A stretch of 64,000 nucleotides of DNA from CAVXJN01 sp963762165 (GTDB lineage Bacteria; Pseudomonadota; Gammaproteobacteria; JASBUN01), in assembly GCA_963762165.1 (NCBI GenBank), contig CAVXJN010000001.1, positions 1-64,000 of the forward strand, read 5' to 3'. The notes below the pieces were generated by a model, which saw only the letters and a list, made by a program, of their open reading frames with translations, ran no database searches and was not told the DNA's origin. Both the position numbers and the translations under genes were made by a program. Below, one piece after another: positions 1 to 9,642 of this stretch (positions are counted from its first letter, which is position 1; each line of letters opens with the position of its first letter).

Positions 1-1
1 T

Positions 2-274
2 TTCGTGACCAACGACTTCGGACTGCGGCAGGACCAGAAGGATCAATACGATACTTTCGGCAGGTGGGTCATTGCCGGCGCTGTTCTTTCCGGGTGGGCA
101 CTCGGCATCTTTGCGTCGCTGTCGCCGATTATCGTAGGCTTCTTGTTTGCATTTCTGGCGGGTGGAGTTGTTCTGAACGTGCTCAAGGAAGAACTTCCCG
201 AGGAGCGCCATAGCAGGTTTTGGCCGTTCGCATTGGGTGGAGCCGGTTATGCGGCGTTACTCCTTTTCGCCTAG
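2..274 (+). CDS. C-terminal part of an integral membrane protein (partial)
   Basis: The reading frame is already open at the window edge, so this is probably the tail of a longer gene; a GTG at position 5 could start an 89-residue protein, but no ribosome binding site can be judged. Two or three hydrophobic segments are visible (about residues 20-37, 39-57 and 72-88), separated by a charged loop containing KEELPEERHSR. The pattern of a hydrophobic pair, an acidic/basic loop and a final hydrophobic helix at the extreme C-terminus indicates an inner-membrane protein. I do not recognise the family with confidence and assign no function. Confidence 0.55.
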   Translation, partial: FVTNDFGLRQDQKDQYDTFGRWVIAGAVLSGWALGIFASLSPIIVGFLFAFLAGGVVLNVLKEELPEERHSRFWPFALGGAGYAALLLFA

Positions 275-630
275 CGGGGCGGGATCGTACGCGCGGGTGA
301 GGTATCTACTTCCTCGCTGGAAGCAGGCACGAACACTCCAAGCAGACTTCATATGGGAGACTTTGTCGCAATAGTGGCCAGGCCACGCCTTCTGGTCCAT
401 TCGCTCTTGATAGCATCGTAGGGACCGCTGGTGCTGCGCCCGAGCCGTCTCAATCGCGCTGCCAGCCATATCAGTCGGACTTCGTTGATCTGAGCAAACA
501 ACGTCCGCGGACAAATTGAGTTCTGCTCCTATCGTCGCAAACTATAATTTGCCGGTGATCGATGCGTAATATGCCTTCACGAAGTCCGCTATTGAATAGT
601 TATGGCCAACGAATCTGTTTCCATTAGGTT
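275..630. other. Intergenic stretch, no gene supported
   Basis: About 355 bases between the membrane protein and the DUF1571 remnant. An 85-codon frame on the minus strand has no family resemblance and no convincing ribosome binding site. I see no RNA gene or clear terminator here. Confidence 0.4.
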
Positions 631-1438
631 ATGGTCGACATGGAAAAATTGCTGATCCATTTTTCCAATAACCCCCCAGGTCCAGCTCCAGCTCCAGGCT
701 CCCGCAAGGGAGTATCCAGATCCATCTGTTCGGTGCTGTTGGTCGTCATCGCGTTGGCCGCATGCGCCAGTGCAATCGCCAAATCCGAGCCAGAGAAATG
801 GCTCGCGGAGGCTGAGGCCGCATACAACAAGGTCGAAAGTTACACCGCTATTTTTCATAAACAGCAACGCATAGCGGGCAAGCTTCTCGCCGAAGAGAAC
901 ATATTTCTCAAGTGCAGGGAAAAGCCATTTTCTCTGTATATGAAATGGGTGACAGATCCCAACGAGGGGAGCGAATTGCTGTACGTAAAGGGATGGAACG
1001 AAGGCCGCATCAGGGCTCATCGGGGCGGACTATGGAGCTTTATCGTCCGCAATCTCGACCCAAACGATCCGGGCTCATGAAGAAGGACCTTCGTCCGGTC
1101 ACTAGTACAGGGATCGGTTATCTTGTCGATACCGTTGCTCGAAACATGCGCAAAGCGATCAAGGCCGGTGAGCTTACATTCTTAGAGCGCGGAAAAGAAA
1201 TTACCTATGGCAGGGACGCCCAAATCCTGGAGTAGACCTACCAAGCAGGGACGCGAAGGACTACGATGGCGCGCGGTTTCTCATCGATCAGGATGTCGAG
1301 ACCAAGATCCTGCTCAGGATCAGAGTCTATGACCGGGAGGGCCGACTCGTCGAAAAGTACGGGTACGAGAACTTGAACCTTGACGCGCGTCTGACAGATG
1401 CGGACTTCGACCCAAACAATCCGGAATATGACTTCTGA
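631..1438 (+). pseudogene. Decayed DUF1571-family (secreted lipoprotein-sorting-like) gene
   Basis: Three consecutive reading frames together spell one DUF1571-type protein. Frame 1 (631-1080) carries a hydrophobic signal-like segment (SICSVLLVVIALAACASA), then WLAEAEAAYNKVESYTAIFHKQ and a stretch ending LDPNDPG. Frame 3 (about 1074-1235) continues with LMKKDLRPVTSTGIGYLVD and ends in an in-frame TAG at 1233-1235. Frame 2 (about 1247-1438) continues RDAKDYDGARFLIDQDVET and finishes with LTDADFDPNNPEYDF, the usual family C-terminus. So at least two frameshifts (near 1074 and 1246) and one nonsense codon separate it from a functional gene. The family is periplasmic and of unknown role. The continuity of conserved blocks makes the identification fairly secure; whether the lesions are real or sequencing errors cannot be told here. 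Confidence 0.72.
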
Positions 1439-2017
1439 GCGTTACCCGTTAAGAACAAAATGATCGCATCTGACTGCGAAGCGGCTTCATGGGGAAATGG
1501 TACGTGACGATTGCATTCAGCCGAGCAGCTAAGAGCGGCCATCGCATGGGAGGGTTTAGGCGTAGCGCTGCGCCAGCGTACCGAGAAATTTTAGGCAAGT
1601 GGGATACCACTTGTTAAAGGGGCTTTAAAGTCATGGCTACGGAACAAGATTAGGTCCTTGAGGTTGCCCGACTTATCCGGCTTAGTGCGTATAATGTATA
1701 TTATGTTAAATAGAGATGGATCGTGTGCGAGACGATCCGGGTCCCACGCAATTGAACCTGTAGCCGCACGACTCCTCCCTGTCTGTCGTCTGCGCTCTGC
1801 CTGATGCTGCGTTCGAAGAACTTTCGGGGGTTGTTGTTGGGTGTTTGTTCATTGAGCGCGGCTAGATGTCGGCACCCAGGACCTGGAGATGGACGAAGCG
1901 CGCCGACGCAGTTACGCCTGCTTCGGCGACATATTGATTACACGAGATTGACCGTATTCCGGAGGACGCGCCCTTCGTCATTCAAAGTGGATTACGGCGC
2001 CCTTCACGGTGTTATTT
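1439..2017. other. Gene-poor, locally AT-rich intergenic region with three inverted repeats
   Basis: No supported gene in about 580 bases. Three short perfect inverted repeats lie close together: CAAGTGG/CCACTTG with a 4-base loop (1596-1613), TTAAAG/CTTTAA with a 3-base loop (1614-1628) and ATAAT/ATTAT with a 4-base centre (1691-1704). The last overlaps a consensus-like TATAAT at 1690-1695, but no good -35 hexamer sits at normal spacing. The 74-codon plus-strand frame from 1804 has no recognisable features. Confidence 0.45.
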
Positions 2018-4496
2018 TCAAGCGTTGAGATTCGCGGCGCTCTCCAAAAGCTTGGTCATGGCGACGGAATTCTGCGGACGATGGAACAAGAACCCTTGGG
2101 CCCATTTGAAGCCCAGTTCGTCCAACTGTTCCAGGTGAACGATCGTTTCGGCTCCTTCCGCGACCGCCTCCATGCCCAAACCGGCGGCCAGATTGACGAT
2201 TGCACGCATGATTTCCCGGTTCGCGCGACGCTCCTGCAAACTTTGAATGAAAGAACGATCGACCTTGAGTACGTCCACTGGGAAGCGGTGTAAACAACTC
2301 AACGAAGAATACCCGGTTCCGAAATCATCCATGCAGATTCGAATCCCACGGCTGCGCAGTAGCTCGCAGATCCGCACCGCCTGGCGATCGTTTTTCATGA
2401 GAATGCTTTCAGTGATCTCGATGCGAAGGTTTTCGCCGGGGATGCGGTACCGTTCGATCAGTGCAAAGATCTTTTCCGGCAGTCCCGTTTGCAGGAATTG
2501 CTTTGCGGACAGATTGATTCCCAGGTAGAAATCGTCGCAAGTGTGACTGCCGTGATACCACGCCGAGAAATCCCGGCAGGCACGTTCTAGTACGTAGTCG
2601 CCCAGGTTGAAGATCAGGCCCGTTTCTTCCGCCAGCGGAATAAAATCGTGGGGTTCGATGTAGCCGCGTGTGGGATGCTGCCAACGGACCAAGGCTTCGC
2701 AACCGATCGTGGCTCCGGATGCTAGCGCGACGATCGGCTGATAGTGCACGTCGATTTCTCTTGCTGAGAGCGCGCGGTGGAGTTCCGACTCCATGCGTAA
2801 GCGCCCGACAGCCTCTTCATGCATGCCCTGATGGAATATTACGTGCTGCGCCTTACCCGCTCGCTTGGCGCTGTAGAGTGCAGTGTCGGCATCGCGCAAC
2901 GCGGCTTCGGCATCGCCGTAATCCGCCTGGCCCAGCGCAACGCCGATGCTTGCTCCGGCGTAAATTTCTCGGCCTTCGAGTACGAATGCGCGTTCCAGGG
3001 ACTGGTGAATGGATGAAATAACGGCTTCCACTTCCTCCAGGGAGACTATTTTCGACAGCAGCATGGTGAATTCATCGCCGCCGAACCGTGCCAGCACATC
3101 CCGCGGTCGTCAAACAGCGCTCCAGGCGCCGGCTGAATTCGACCAGCAGGCGGTCGCCGGCAAAATGGCCCATGCTGTCGTTGACCAGCTTGAAGTTGTC
3201 GAGATCGATCACCAGTACCGCGTAGTTGTCCTGCTTGTGCCATCTGCGATTCAACCGGCCCTCGACCTCACGCACAAACAACGCACGATTGGGAAGTCCG
3301 GTGAGTACATCGTGGTCGGCGTCGTGCTGCAGCTGCGCTTCGAGTCGCTTCCGCTCTGACACATCGCGTAATATCAACGACATACCTACAGTACTTCCAG
3401 TGTCGTCGAGAATTGGAGAGGCGGTAACCGAAACATGGAAGGCGTTACCATTCCGGTGGCGGTGGTGAGTCTCGATTTGCTCGATATGAATGCCGTCCGC
3501 CAGGGAGTCGAGGATGGCAAAGGCTTGCTTTTCGTCATCCGCGAATAATAGCGACCAGGGTCTGCCGACGACTTCCGTCTCTTCGTAGCCGTACATCTGC
3601 TGCGCGCTGTGATTCCAGTTGGTGATCGTGCCCTGCAGCGTGGTAGCAACAATCGCGTCCTGGGAAGATTCCACGATCGCCGCCAGGCGGAACCGTTCCT
3701 CCTCGTGCTTTTTGCGTTCCGTAATGTCCCAACTGATGCCCGTCCAACGCTGCGCGCTGCCGTGTTGCTCGAGGGTGCAATTGCCGCGTACGTACAACCA
3801 GCGTTCGGCGCCGTTATCCTGTAATCGGAACTGCGCCTCCAGCACCGGGGTCTTGCCGCTGCGATGTTCGCGCACTGCCGCACGCAAAGGATTGATATCG
3901 TCGGCATGGATTCTGGATTGGAACCACTGCCATGGGTCGGCCGGCATGTCTTCCGCGAAGCCAATGATTTCCCGCTGTTGCTCGCTCAAAAACAGTTCAC
4001 GCAGATCGTTCTTGCGTTCCGTGCCGACTACCAGATCCCAGAATCCGGCACGGGATCCTTCCAGCGCCATGCTGAGCCGTTCTTCACTGTGCTGGAGCGT
4101 CTCCTTGATACGCTTGCGTTCGATGGCATAGCGTACAGCGCGTTCCAGTGTATCGACTTCGATACCGGCCTTGAGCAGATAATCCTGCGCACCGGCGCGC
4201 ACCGCTCGAACCGCCAATTCCCGGTCGTCGAGGGAAGTCAGGACGATGATCGGAGCCGGAGAAATGGCATCGAAACGTCGTATCAGGTCCTGTGGAGCAT
4301 CGCTGTCGGGGAGATGGAGATCGAGTAAGATTGCCTCGACTTCGTGGTTTGCCAGGTATTGCTGAGCGTCCGCCACCCGCTCTCGCCATACGAGTTCCAC
4401 GGATATATTGGGAGCGTTGCGAAACCGGCGGCGGATCAATGCAGCGTGGTCTTCGTCATCCTCGACCAGCAATACTTTAGTAACTGAATTCTCCAA
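2018..4496 (-). pseudogene. Response regulator REC-PAS-PAS-GGDEF-EAL, c-di-GMP turnover (split by one frameshift)
   Basis: The first piece (4496 to 3072) has a receiver domain at residues 1-125 (LVEDDEDH, phosphoacceptor in LLDLHLPD), two PAS/PAC domains and the start of a GGDEF domain (DHDVLTGLPNRALF). The second piece (3097 to 2018) resumes at LARFGGDEF and carries a full EAL domain (CEALVRWQHP for EAL, MDDFGTGYSSL, LKVDRSFI). A single extra base near 3108-3112 joins the two: removing it reads CLRPRDVLARFGGDEF without a gap. The intact product would be a diguanylate cyclase/phosphodiesterase controlled by phosphorylation; the GGDEF active site is canonical, while EAL reads as CEALV. Start is TTG at 4496, six bases after an AGAGGA ribosome binding site. 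It lies downstream of a receiver protein and a histidine kinase on the same strand, so it is probably the output of that pathway. Confidence 0.85.
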
Positions 4497-4568
4497 TTTC
4501 GATCCTCTTGAATGCCGTTGCCTATCCGTTGCTACAATTTCCGTTCGCGCTTCGCGTGCGCTGAAGAT

Positions 4569-5009
4569 TCAGGGCGCGTCGGCGGCCGGCCGGTTCCAAA
4601 CGCCCCAATACATCTCGAGGTCGTGGATCAGTTGCCGAAACCGCTCGAAATCGATCGGCTTCACGAGATAGCTGTTGGCGTGGTAAGCGTACGCGCGCGC
4701 GCGGTCGGACTCCGCGTCGGAGGTTGTGAGCACCACAACCGGTATTGTGAACAGCACCGGATCGGACTTGATCGCTGCCAGTACTTCATGGCCGTCGACC
4801 TTCGGCAGTTTAAGATCCAGTAGAATCACATTCGGGGTCGGTCGCCCAACGTGTTCGCCCTCTCCGCGCAGATATGCCAGAGCCTGCGCGCCATCGCCCA
4901 TTCTTTCGACCTGGTTCGTGGAACGGGCCCGTTTCAACGCCCGGATCAGGAACTCTGCATGGTCGTCGTCATCCTCTACCAGAAGAAATCGAGTCGTCGC
5001 CTGTTCCAT
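4569..5009 (-). CDS. Single-domain response regulator (Rcp1/CheY-like)
   Basis: A stand-alone receiver of about 146 residues. The acidic cluster LLVEDDDDH, phosphoacceptor in VILLDLKLPKVDGHE, conserved threonine in VVVLTTSD and lysine in NSYLVKPIDF are all present. The long insertion between beta2 and alpha2 (YLRGEGEHVGRPTPN) is typical of Rcp1-type regulators that pair with phytochrome-like kinases. I chose the ATG at 5009 because GGGAGG lies just upstream; an upstream in-frame start would overlap the kinase gene. It follows the kinase stop by 23 bases and precedes the GGDEF-EAL gene by 72 bases, so the three are probably one operon and the receiver a phosphotransfer partner of the kinase. 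Confidence 0.88.
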   Translation of the reverse strand: MEQATTRFLLVEDDDDHAEFLIRALKRARSTNQVERMGDGAQALAYLRGEGEHVGRPTPNVILLDLKLPKVDGHEVLAAIKSDPVLFTIPVVVLTTSDAESDRARAYAYHANSYLVKPIDFERFRQLIHDLEMYWGVWNRPAADAP

Positions 5010-5032
5010 CGATGCCTCCCCAGCGAGTTTCG

Positions 5033-8000
5033 TTATTCCGGACGTTCCGGGAAAGCGAGCCAAAACACCGCGCCGGCTCCGGGTTCCGATTCCACCCAGC
5101 TGCGCCCACCGTGGGTACGCATGATCTTTTCAACGATCGCGAGGCCGACACCGGTACCCTCTTCCTGGTTGCTCAGGCGCTGGAATGCTTGGAACACCTT
5201 GTCCTGATATTCGGCCGGAATGCCGGGGCCGTTGTCACGCACATAGATTCGGACTTCCTCCGGATGTTGAACAGCGCCGACGGTGACGGTCGCGTCTGCA
5301 TTGGAACAACCGTATTTCAGTGCGTTTGAAAGCAGGTTATCCAGTGCTTCCACGACTCGGGCACGGTCGGCGGAAATATCCGGCAACGGTGTGATCACGC
5401 GCAGGGTTGCCCGCTTCGCTTCGAAGCGCTCACGCAGGTCTTGCGCGAGGTCATGGACGATTTCTTCGATCGAGATGGTTTCCCGGTCGATTTCGACCCT
5501 GCCGATTCGGCTGAGCTGCAGCAGATCGCTTATCAGCGCGCTCATGCGACGGGTGGCGCGTTCGATCCGATCAACCGAATCTGCCGCGCCATCGGTATTA
5601 CCTGCGACCAGATCTTCCTTCAACATGCCGACGAAACCGATGACCGTGACCAATGGCGACTTCAAGTCGTGCGACACGCTGTATACGAACTGCTCCATCT
5701 CCTGATTCTTGCGCCAGAGTTGTTCGTTGATACGCCGAATGTTCTCTTCGGCGCGCTTGCGATCACTAATGTCGGTGATTGCGCACAACACGAAACGCTG
5801 GGCACCTACACCGATAGGACTCAGATCCACTGTAACCGGCAGGGTGCGACCGTCGCTGCGCATTCCTGTGAGTTCTTCGGGTTCGACTTCGTCCTCCCCG
5901 GCGCTTGAGTGCAAGGCACGCAATACGGGGTGCGGACCATTGCCCGAGTGCTGCAGAAGTTGTTCGATGGGCTTTCCTGTAAGGAGATGGCGATCGTAGC
6001 CGAACAGCTGCGATACGCGGCGGTTGGTGACCGCGATGCGTCCTTCCAAATCGACCATGGCAATTGCACTAGGCGACGCCTCCACCGCAAGTCTGAATCG
6101 CTCTTCAGAATGTTTGCGTTCGGTGATATCGCTGCACACACCGGACATGCCGCAAGGCCGGCCGGTAACGTCGAACATCACCTGGCCCTTGCCCTCTACC
6201 CAACGTTCCTGCTCCGGATCGTTGACCCGGTATTCGATCCGATATTGGGAGCGTTGTTGCAACGTGGCCTGTATGGTCGCTCGCACACGCTCCCGGTCGT
6301 CCGGATGTACGTCCTCTATAAAGCTCTCAAACGTGTTCTGAAACGTTCCCGGCCGCATGCCGTGAATGCGCTCTATGTTTCCCGACCAATGCACTTCGCC
6401 GGTGTGCTGATTCCATTCCCAGGTGCCGAGATTGGCCGCTTCCAGTGCGAAGCGCAGACGTTCTTGGCTGCGCAGTAGCGCGGTGTCAGCCGCACGTCCG
6501 GCAACGAAGGTTCCAACCTGGCGTCCCACCGACTCCATAAGCTGCTCGGTGCACGGCTCGCGGCTAAGCGGGCTGTCGGCATATACTTCTATGACACCGA
6601 TGAACTTAGGGCCGTCGAAGATGGGAAAGCCCGCCCCTCCCTGCAGTCCACAGGCCCGGGCTGCTGCCGCGCGCAGGAACGTGGCCTCGGTTTCGATCTG
6701 CGGCATCCAAACCGTGGTTTCTTGTTCCCAGACCGCGCCCAACCATCCCTCACCGCGTTTGAAAGTCGCTGCTCGGGTCGCCTCATCGAATGCGGTCAAG
6801 GCGCCGGCGCCGGGCGCCCAGGCACCATGCACACAACGCAGTTGCCCCGTTTCAGGCTCGAGAAGCCAGAGTGATGCGAAAGCAACCCGCAATTCCTCGA
6901 TCACGGGCCGCAGGATACCGGGTGCGGCTTCATTTACAGACTTGGCCCCTGCCAATGTGGTTGTGACGGCGTGTTGCAGGCGCAACCGGGCTTCGGATCG
7001 CTTGTGTGCGGAAATGTCCTGTACCACTGTGTTGACGCCCATCAACACCCGGTCACTCGTCCATACCGGATAAAAACTCGCAAGCCAGACGTCACGCACA
7101 TGCGCCGGACGGTCGACCGACATCAGTTCGACATCGAAAACCGGCTCGCCGCAACTGATTACTTGGGAAAAGTATCGTTCCACCACCTCGCTGAACTGAG
7201 GGAACAGGTCGCGAATGCTATCGCCGACTTGAACGGAATTGCCGATCAGATCCACCATCCGCGCATTGATTCGCACCAGGCGCAGGTCCGGCGCCACCAA
7301 GGCCAACCCCACGGGTGCCGTGTCGTAGACCGAAGACAGTTCGGCGAGACGGCGCCGCACCCGCTCCTCGCTTTGCTCCAGCGCTTCCGCCGCGCGGTGA
7401 CCTTCAATTGCGATTGCGGCCTGCGCCGCCAGGGCGACGATCGCGGTCTCGGTGCCTTGGTCGAATTGGTTGCGCTCCGAATGGCCGAAGAACAAACCGC
7501 CCAACACTTCCCCGTCGCGCGCAACCACCGGCGCCGCCAGAAAACTACGAACGGGTGGATGGCCCTTTGGCAGGCCGAAAAACGGTGCGTTGCGCCCGTA
7601 GCGAACATCACGGGTAACGTCGTCCAGCCGCAGAACGCCGTGTCCACGGAACGTTACGCGCAATATCTCGGTCGGTCGCGGCTTGGGAAGATGCGCGAAT
7701 TCAGCGGTTCGCGGACCGGCGAGGGTATAGAGCATGAATGCGTCGCCGTGTTCATCGGTAACGTTGTAGAAAAACGCGCCGAACTCTGCGCCGCTCAGTT
7801 CGGTGCCTGCATCGGTCACCATTTGCACCAGCTTGTGCAGATCATGCTTTGCGGCCAGGGCGGCGTTGATACTGGTCAACCCCTGCAACAATTCCCGGCC
7901 GTCGCCATACTCTCCGGGCCGAGGTTCCCGCACCAGAATGCATCTGCCGGCAGCGCCGGGCGTCTGGACGCTCGACCAGCGCAGCGCCCGGGCGGTGCGG

Positions 8001-8347
8001 TCGGCCGAATCGATGGTGAATTGCAGATCCTGAAAGTCCTCCCCCTGCAGGGCCCGGCGTAGTGGGTGCCGCGTGTCCGGATCGGTGCGCCGGTCGGAGC
8101 GGGAGCGTGGAAAGCGCTGTTCGTAGGTCGCCACGTCATTGGCAAACGGCGCGGCGGGATCGCTGCCGTGCAACTCGTGCCAACGGCGGTTCAGGGGCCG
8201 GATTGTACCTTCGGGCGATAACCAGCAGGCGCCGTCGGAAATGGCGGCGAATACGCCGGACAGAAAGGTCGGCGCCGAATCCTCCGCCACCGCGGTCCGC
8301 TGGGCTTCGGTCTGAGCGCCGAAGTCCTCTTTGCCCTTTGCAGCCAC
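5033..8347 (-). CDS. Multi-PAS/GAF sensor histidine kinase
   Basis: A 1104-residue soluble kinase with no membrane segment. Order of domains: PAS (about 25-130), GAF (about 150-310, ends ALAAQAAIAIEGHRA), PAS (335-440), GAF (465-625), PAS_3 with the GTWEWNQHTGEVHWS block (630-745), PAS (750-870), HisKA with the phospho-acceptor in SVSHDLKSPLVTVIGF (about 885-950) and HATPase_c with NALKYG, DNGPGIP and GTGVGLAIV (985-1100). The kinase half resembles the light- and redox-sensing phytochrome-type kinases, but no chromophore-binding cysteine/PHY domain is evident. Start is GTG at 8347, preceded by a G-rich tract. It probably signals to the receiver encoded immediately downstream. The stimulus is not visible; GAF domains suggest a small cytosolic ligand or redox cue. 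Confidence 0.88.
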   Translation of the reverse strand: MAAKGKEDFGAQTEAQRTAVAEDSAPTFLSGVFAAISDGACWLSPEGTIRPLNRRWHELHGSDPAAPFANDVATYEQRFPRSRSDRRTDPDTRHPLRRALQGEDFQDLQFTIDSADRTARALRWSSVQTPGAAGRCILVREPRPGEYGDGRELLQGLTSINAALAAKHDLHKLVQMVTDAGTELSGAEFGAFFYNVTDEHGDAFMLYTLAGPRTAEFAHLPKPRPTEILRVTFRGHGVLRLDDVTRDVRYGRNAPFFGLPKGHPPVRSFLAAPVVARDGEVLGGLFFGHSERNQFDQGTETAIVALAAQAAIAIEGHRAAEALEQSEERVRRRLAELSSVYDTAPVGLALVAPDLRLVRINARMVDLIGNSVQVGDSIRDLFPQFSEVVERYFSQVISCGEPVFDVELMSVDRPAHVRDVWLASFYPVWTSDRVLMGVNTVVQDISAHKRSEARLRLQHAVTTTLAGAKSVNEAAPGILRPVIEELRVAFASLWLLEPETGQLRCVHGAWAPGAGALTAFDEATRAATFKRGEGWLGAVWEQETTVWMPQIETEATFLRAAAARACGLQGGAGFPIFDGPKFIGVIEVYADSPLSREPCTEQLMESVGRQVGTFVAGRAADTALLRSQERLRFALEAANLGTWEWNQHTGEVHWSGNIERIHGMRPGTFQNTFESFIEDVHPDDRERVRATIQATLQQRSQYRIEYRVNDPEQERWVEGKGQVMFDVTGRPCGMSGVCSDITERKHSEERFRLAVEASPSAIAMVDLEGRIAVTNRRVSQLFGYDRHLLTGKPIEQLLQHSGNGPHPVLRALHSSAGEDEVEPEELTGMRSDGRTLPVTVDLSPIGVGAQRFVLCAITDISDRKRAEENIRRINEQLWRKNQEMEQFVYSVSHDLKSPLVTVIGFVGMLKEDLVAGNTDGAADSVDRIERATRRMSALISDLLQLSRIGRVEIDRETISIEEIVHDLAQDLRERFEAKRATLRVITPLPDISADRARVVEALDNLLSNALKYGCSNADATVTVGAVQHPEEVRIYVRDNGPGIPAEYQDKVFQAFQRLSNQEEGTGVGLAIVEKIMRTHGGRSWVESEPGAGAVFWLAFPERPE

Positions 8348-8548
8348 CGTCGCCCCCCGCGAAGCGCGTGTCGAAACCGCGCTTTTCTCAATATGACGCG
8401 TTCAAAATCCGGGAATCCGGCCAGGCATACCGTTCGGCCACGGCGCCCCACCGTCGCAACGCGCCACCAATATGCTCACTGCCCGTTCGCCAACGCTTCA
8501 CCGTAGTCGCTCGCCGGTTGAGTGCCAGCCAGGAGCGCCATTTTTCGT

Positions 8549-8896
8549 TCAAACCAAGGCGCCGTGGCGGCGAGCCGTTTCGAGTACCTGGCTGCGCGGT
8601 GCATATTCGCCCGCGCAGCTGGCCAGGTGTTGCTGCCAATCCGCAAGTTCGAGGGCCATGACCGGATCGGTTCCGTGACAGCCCGCAACCGTGATCACTG
8701 CGACCCCGACTTTCCATGGCCCGTCGCCACGCACGCTGCCGCGCGCGACATGGATGGCGGCCCCCGGCTCGGCGTTATGCCAGAACGGCTCGAAATACAG
8801 GATACCGTCCGGATGCCGGAACCTTTCCACCATCAAGTGCCGGCGATTGTCTGGGTAACGGATCGTCAAAGGTGCTTGTATTTCCAATATATCCAT
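8549..8896 (-). CDS. Small conserved hypothetical protein (115 aa)
   Basis: A 115-residue protein beginning MDILEIQAPLTIRYPD, with VERFRHPDGILYFEPFW and GPWKVGVAVITVAGCHGT in the middle. The composition is that of a real globular protein rather than an antisense shadow, and no longer frame competes on the other strand. It lies 17 bases downstream of the DUF429 gene on the same strand, so the two may be co-transcribed. No signal peptide or membrane helix. I do not know its function. Confidence 0.6.
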   Translation of the reverse strand: MDILEIQAPLTIRYPDNRRHLMVERFRHPDGILYFEPFWHNAEPGAAIHVARGSVRGDGPWKVGVAVITVAGCHGTDPVMALELADWQQHLASCAGEYAPRSQVLETARRHGALV

Positions 8897-8913
8897 AGCT
8901 TATATAAACTTTA

Positions 8914-9642
8914 TCATCTGATTTCGATACTTCGGGGCAGCACGATCGGCCCCTCGCGCAAGACCCCGTCCCCACTCCGCTGCAACGCCAGGCCCACGGA
9001 TTCCACCGCCAAGCCTGGTACTGCGCCGTCGGCCGCCGCGGCCATCAGCGCCCCGAGGCAGGCATCCAAAGCATCGTGGCTGAGCGCCGTTCCCCGGCTG
9101 AATTCCACCCCGAAGCGGCGCAGTAGGTCCTGGCGTATTTTGCGTCCCACCGCGCTGGTTTTGCGCGGCAGCCGGCGTTGACTCAAGCGTGTCCACCCCT
9201 CGCCTGGGTAGAACTCATTGGCGCCGCCGATGACGCCGGCCGGACTCACGGCAATGCCGGATTCGTGCAGCGCCGCGAACCATTCCACCGACGAGCGCAA
9301 GAACGCCCCATAGGGCGCGCCATCGTCTGGCAGGGTGTCGGGGGTTTTGCCTGCCGTGCGGCAGATTCGCTCGCTGGCTCGCAGCCGCCGGCCGCGTGCT
9401 GCCAATGCCTGTGGCCCGTCCACCAGGATGCACCGGGCGTTGTCGATTTCGGCGCGTAGCGGCGTCAGGTCCAGGGGCAACTCCGCAGGGTCCCAGTGCC
9501 ACTGCCAGAATTCGGCTCGCAGCCCGGCACGATGTCCCGGCGTCAGACCGCAGACGTCGATTGGTCGTACTTGGGCGGCGTAGCGGCTGGACAGATCAAC
9601 GCCCAGATAGGGGGCCGACGCGCCGTCTCGGTCAGTCTTCAT
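8914..9642 (-). CDS. DUF429 family protein (RNase H-fold predicted nuclease)
   Basis: About 242 residues. The N-terminal YLGVDLSSRYAAQ block with an aspartate after a beta strand, ILVDGPQAL in the middle and SHDALDACLGALMAA near the end match the DUF429 pattern, which is predicted to have an RNase H-like fold with acidic catalytic residues. The frame stays open upstream into dinB, but the chosen ATG at 9642 overlaps the dinB stop by about 11 bases and gives the family N-terminus; a second ATG lies three codons earlier. Overlap with dinB suggests translational coupling. Substrate is unknown. Confidence 0.72.
   Translation of the reverse strand: MKTDRDGASAPYLGVDLSSRYAAQVRPIDVCGLTPGHRAGLRAEFWQWHWDPAELPLDLTPLRAEIDNARCILVDGPQALAARGRRLRASERICRTAGKTPDTLPDDGAPYGAFLRSSVEWFAALHESGIAVSPAGVIGGANEFYPGEGWTRLSQRRLPRKTSAVGRKIRQDLLRRFGVEFSRGTALSHDALDACLGALMAAAADGAVPGLAVESVGLALQRSGDGVLREGPIVLPRSIEIR

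Noticed and set aside
257..514. 85-codon minus-strand frame in the first intergenic stretch
   Set aside because: No ribosome binding site, no family resemblance and odd composition.
3090..3115. Programmed frameshift in the GGDEF-EAL gene
   Set aside because: No slippery heptamer or downstream stimulatory structure was seen; a simple extra base explains it.
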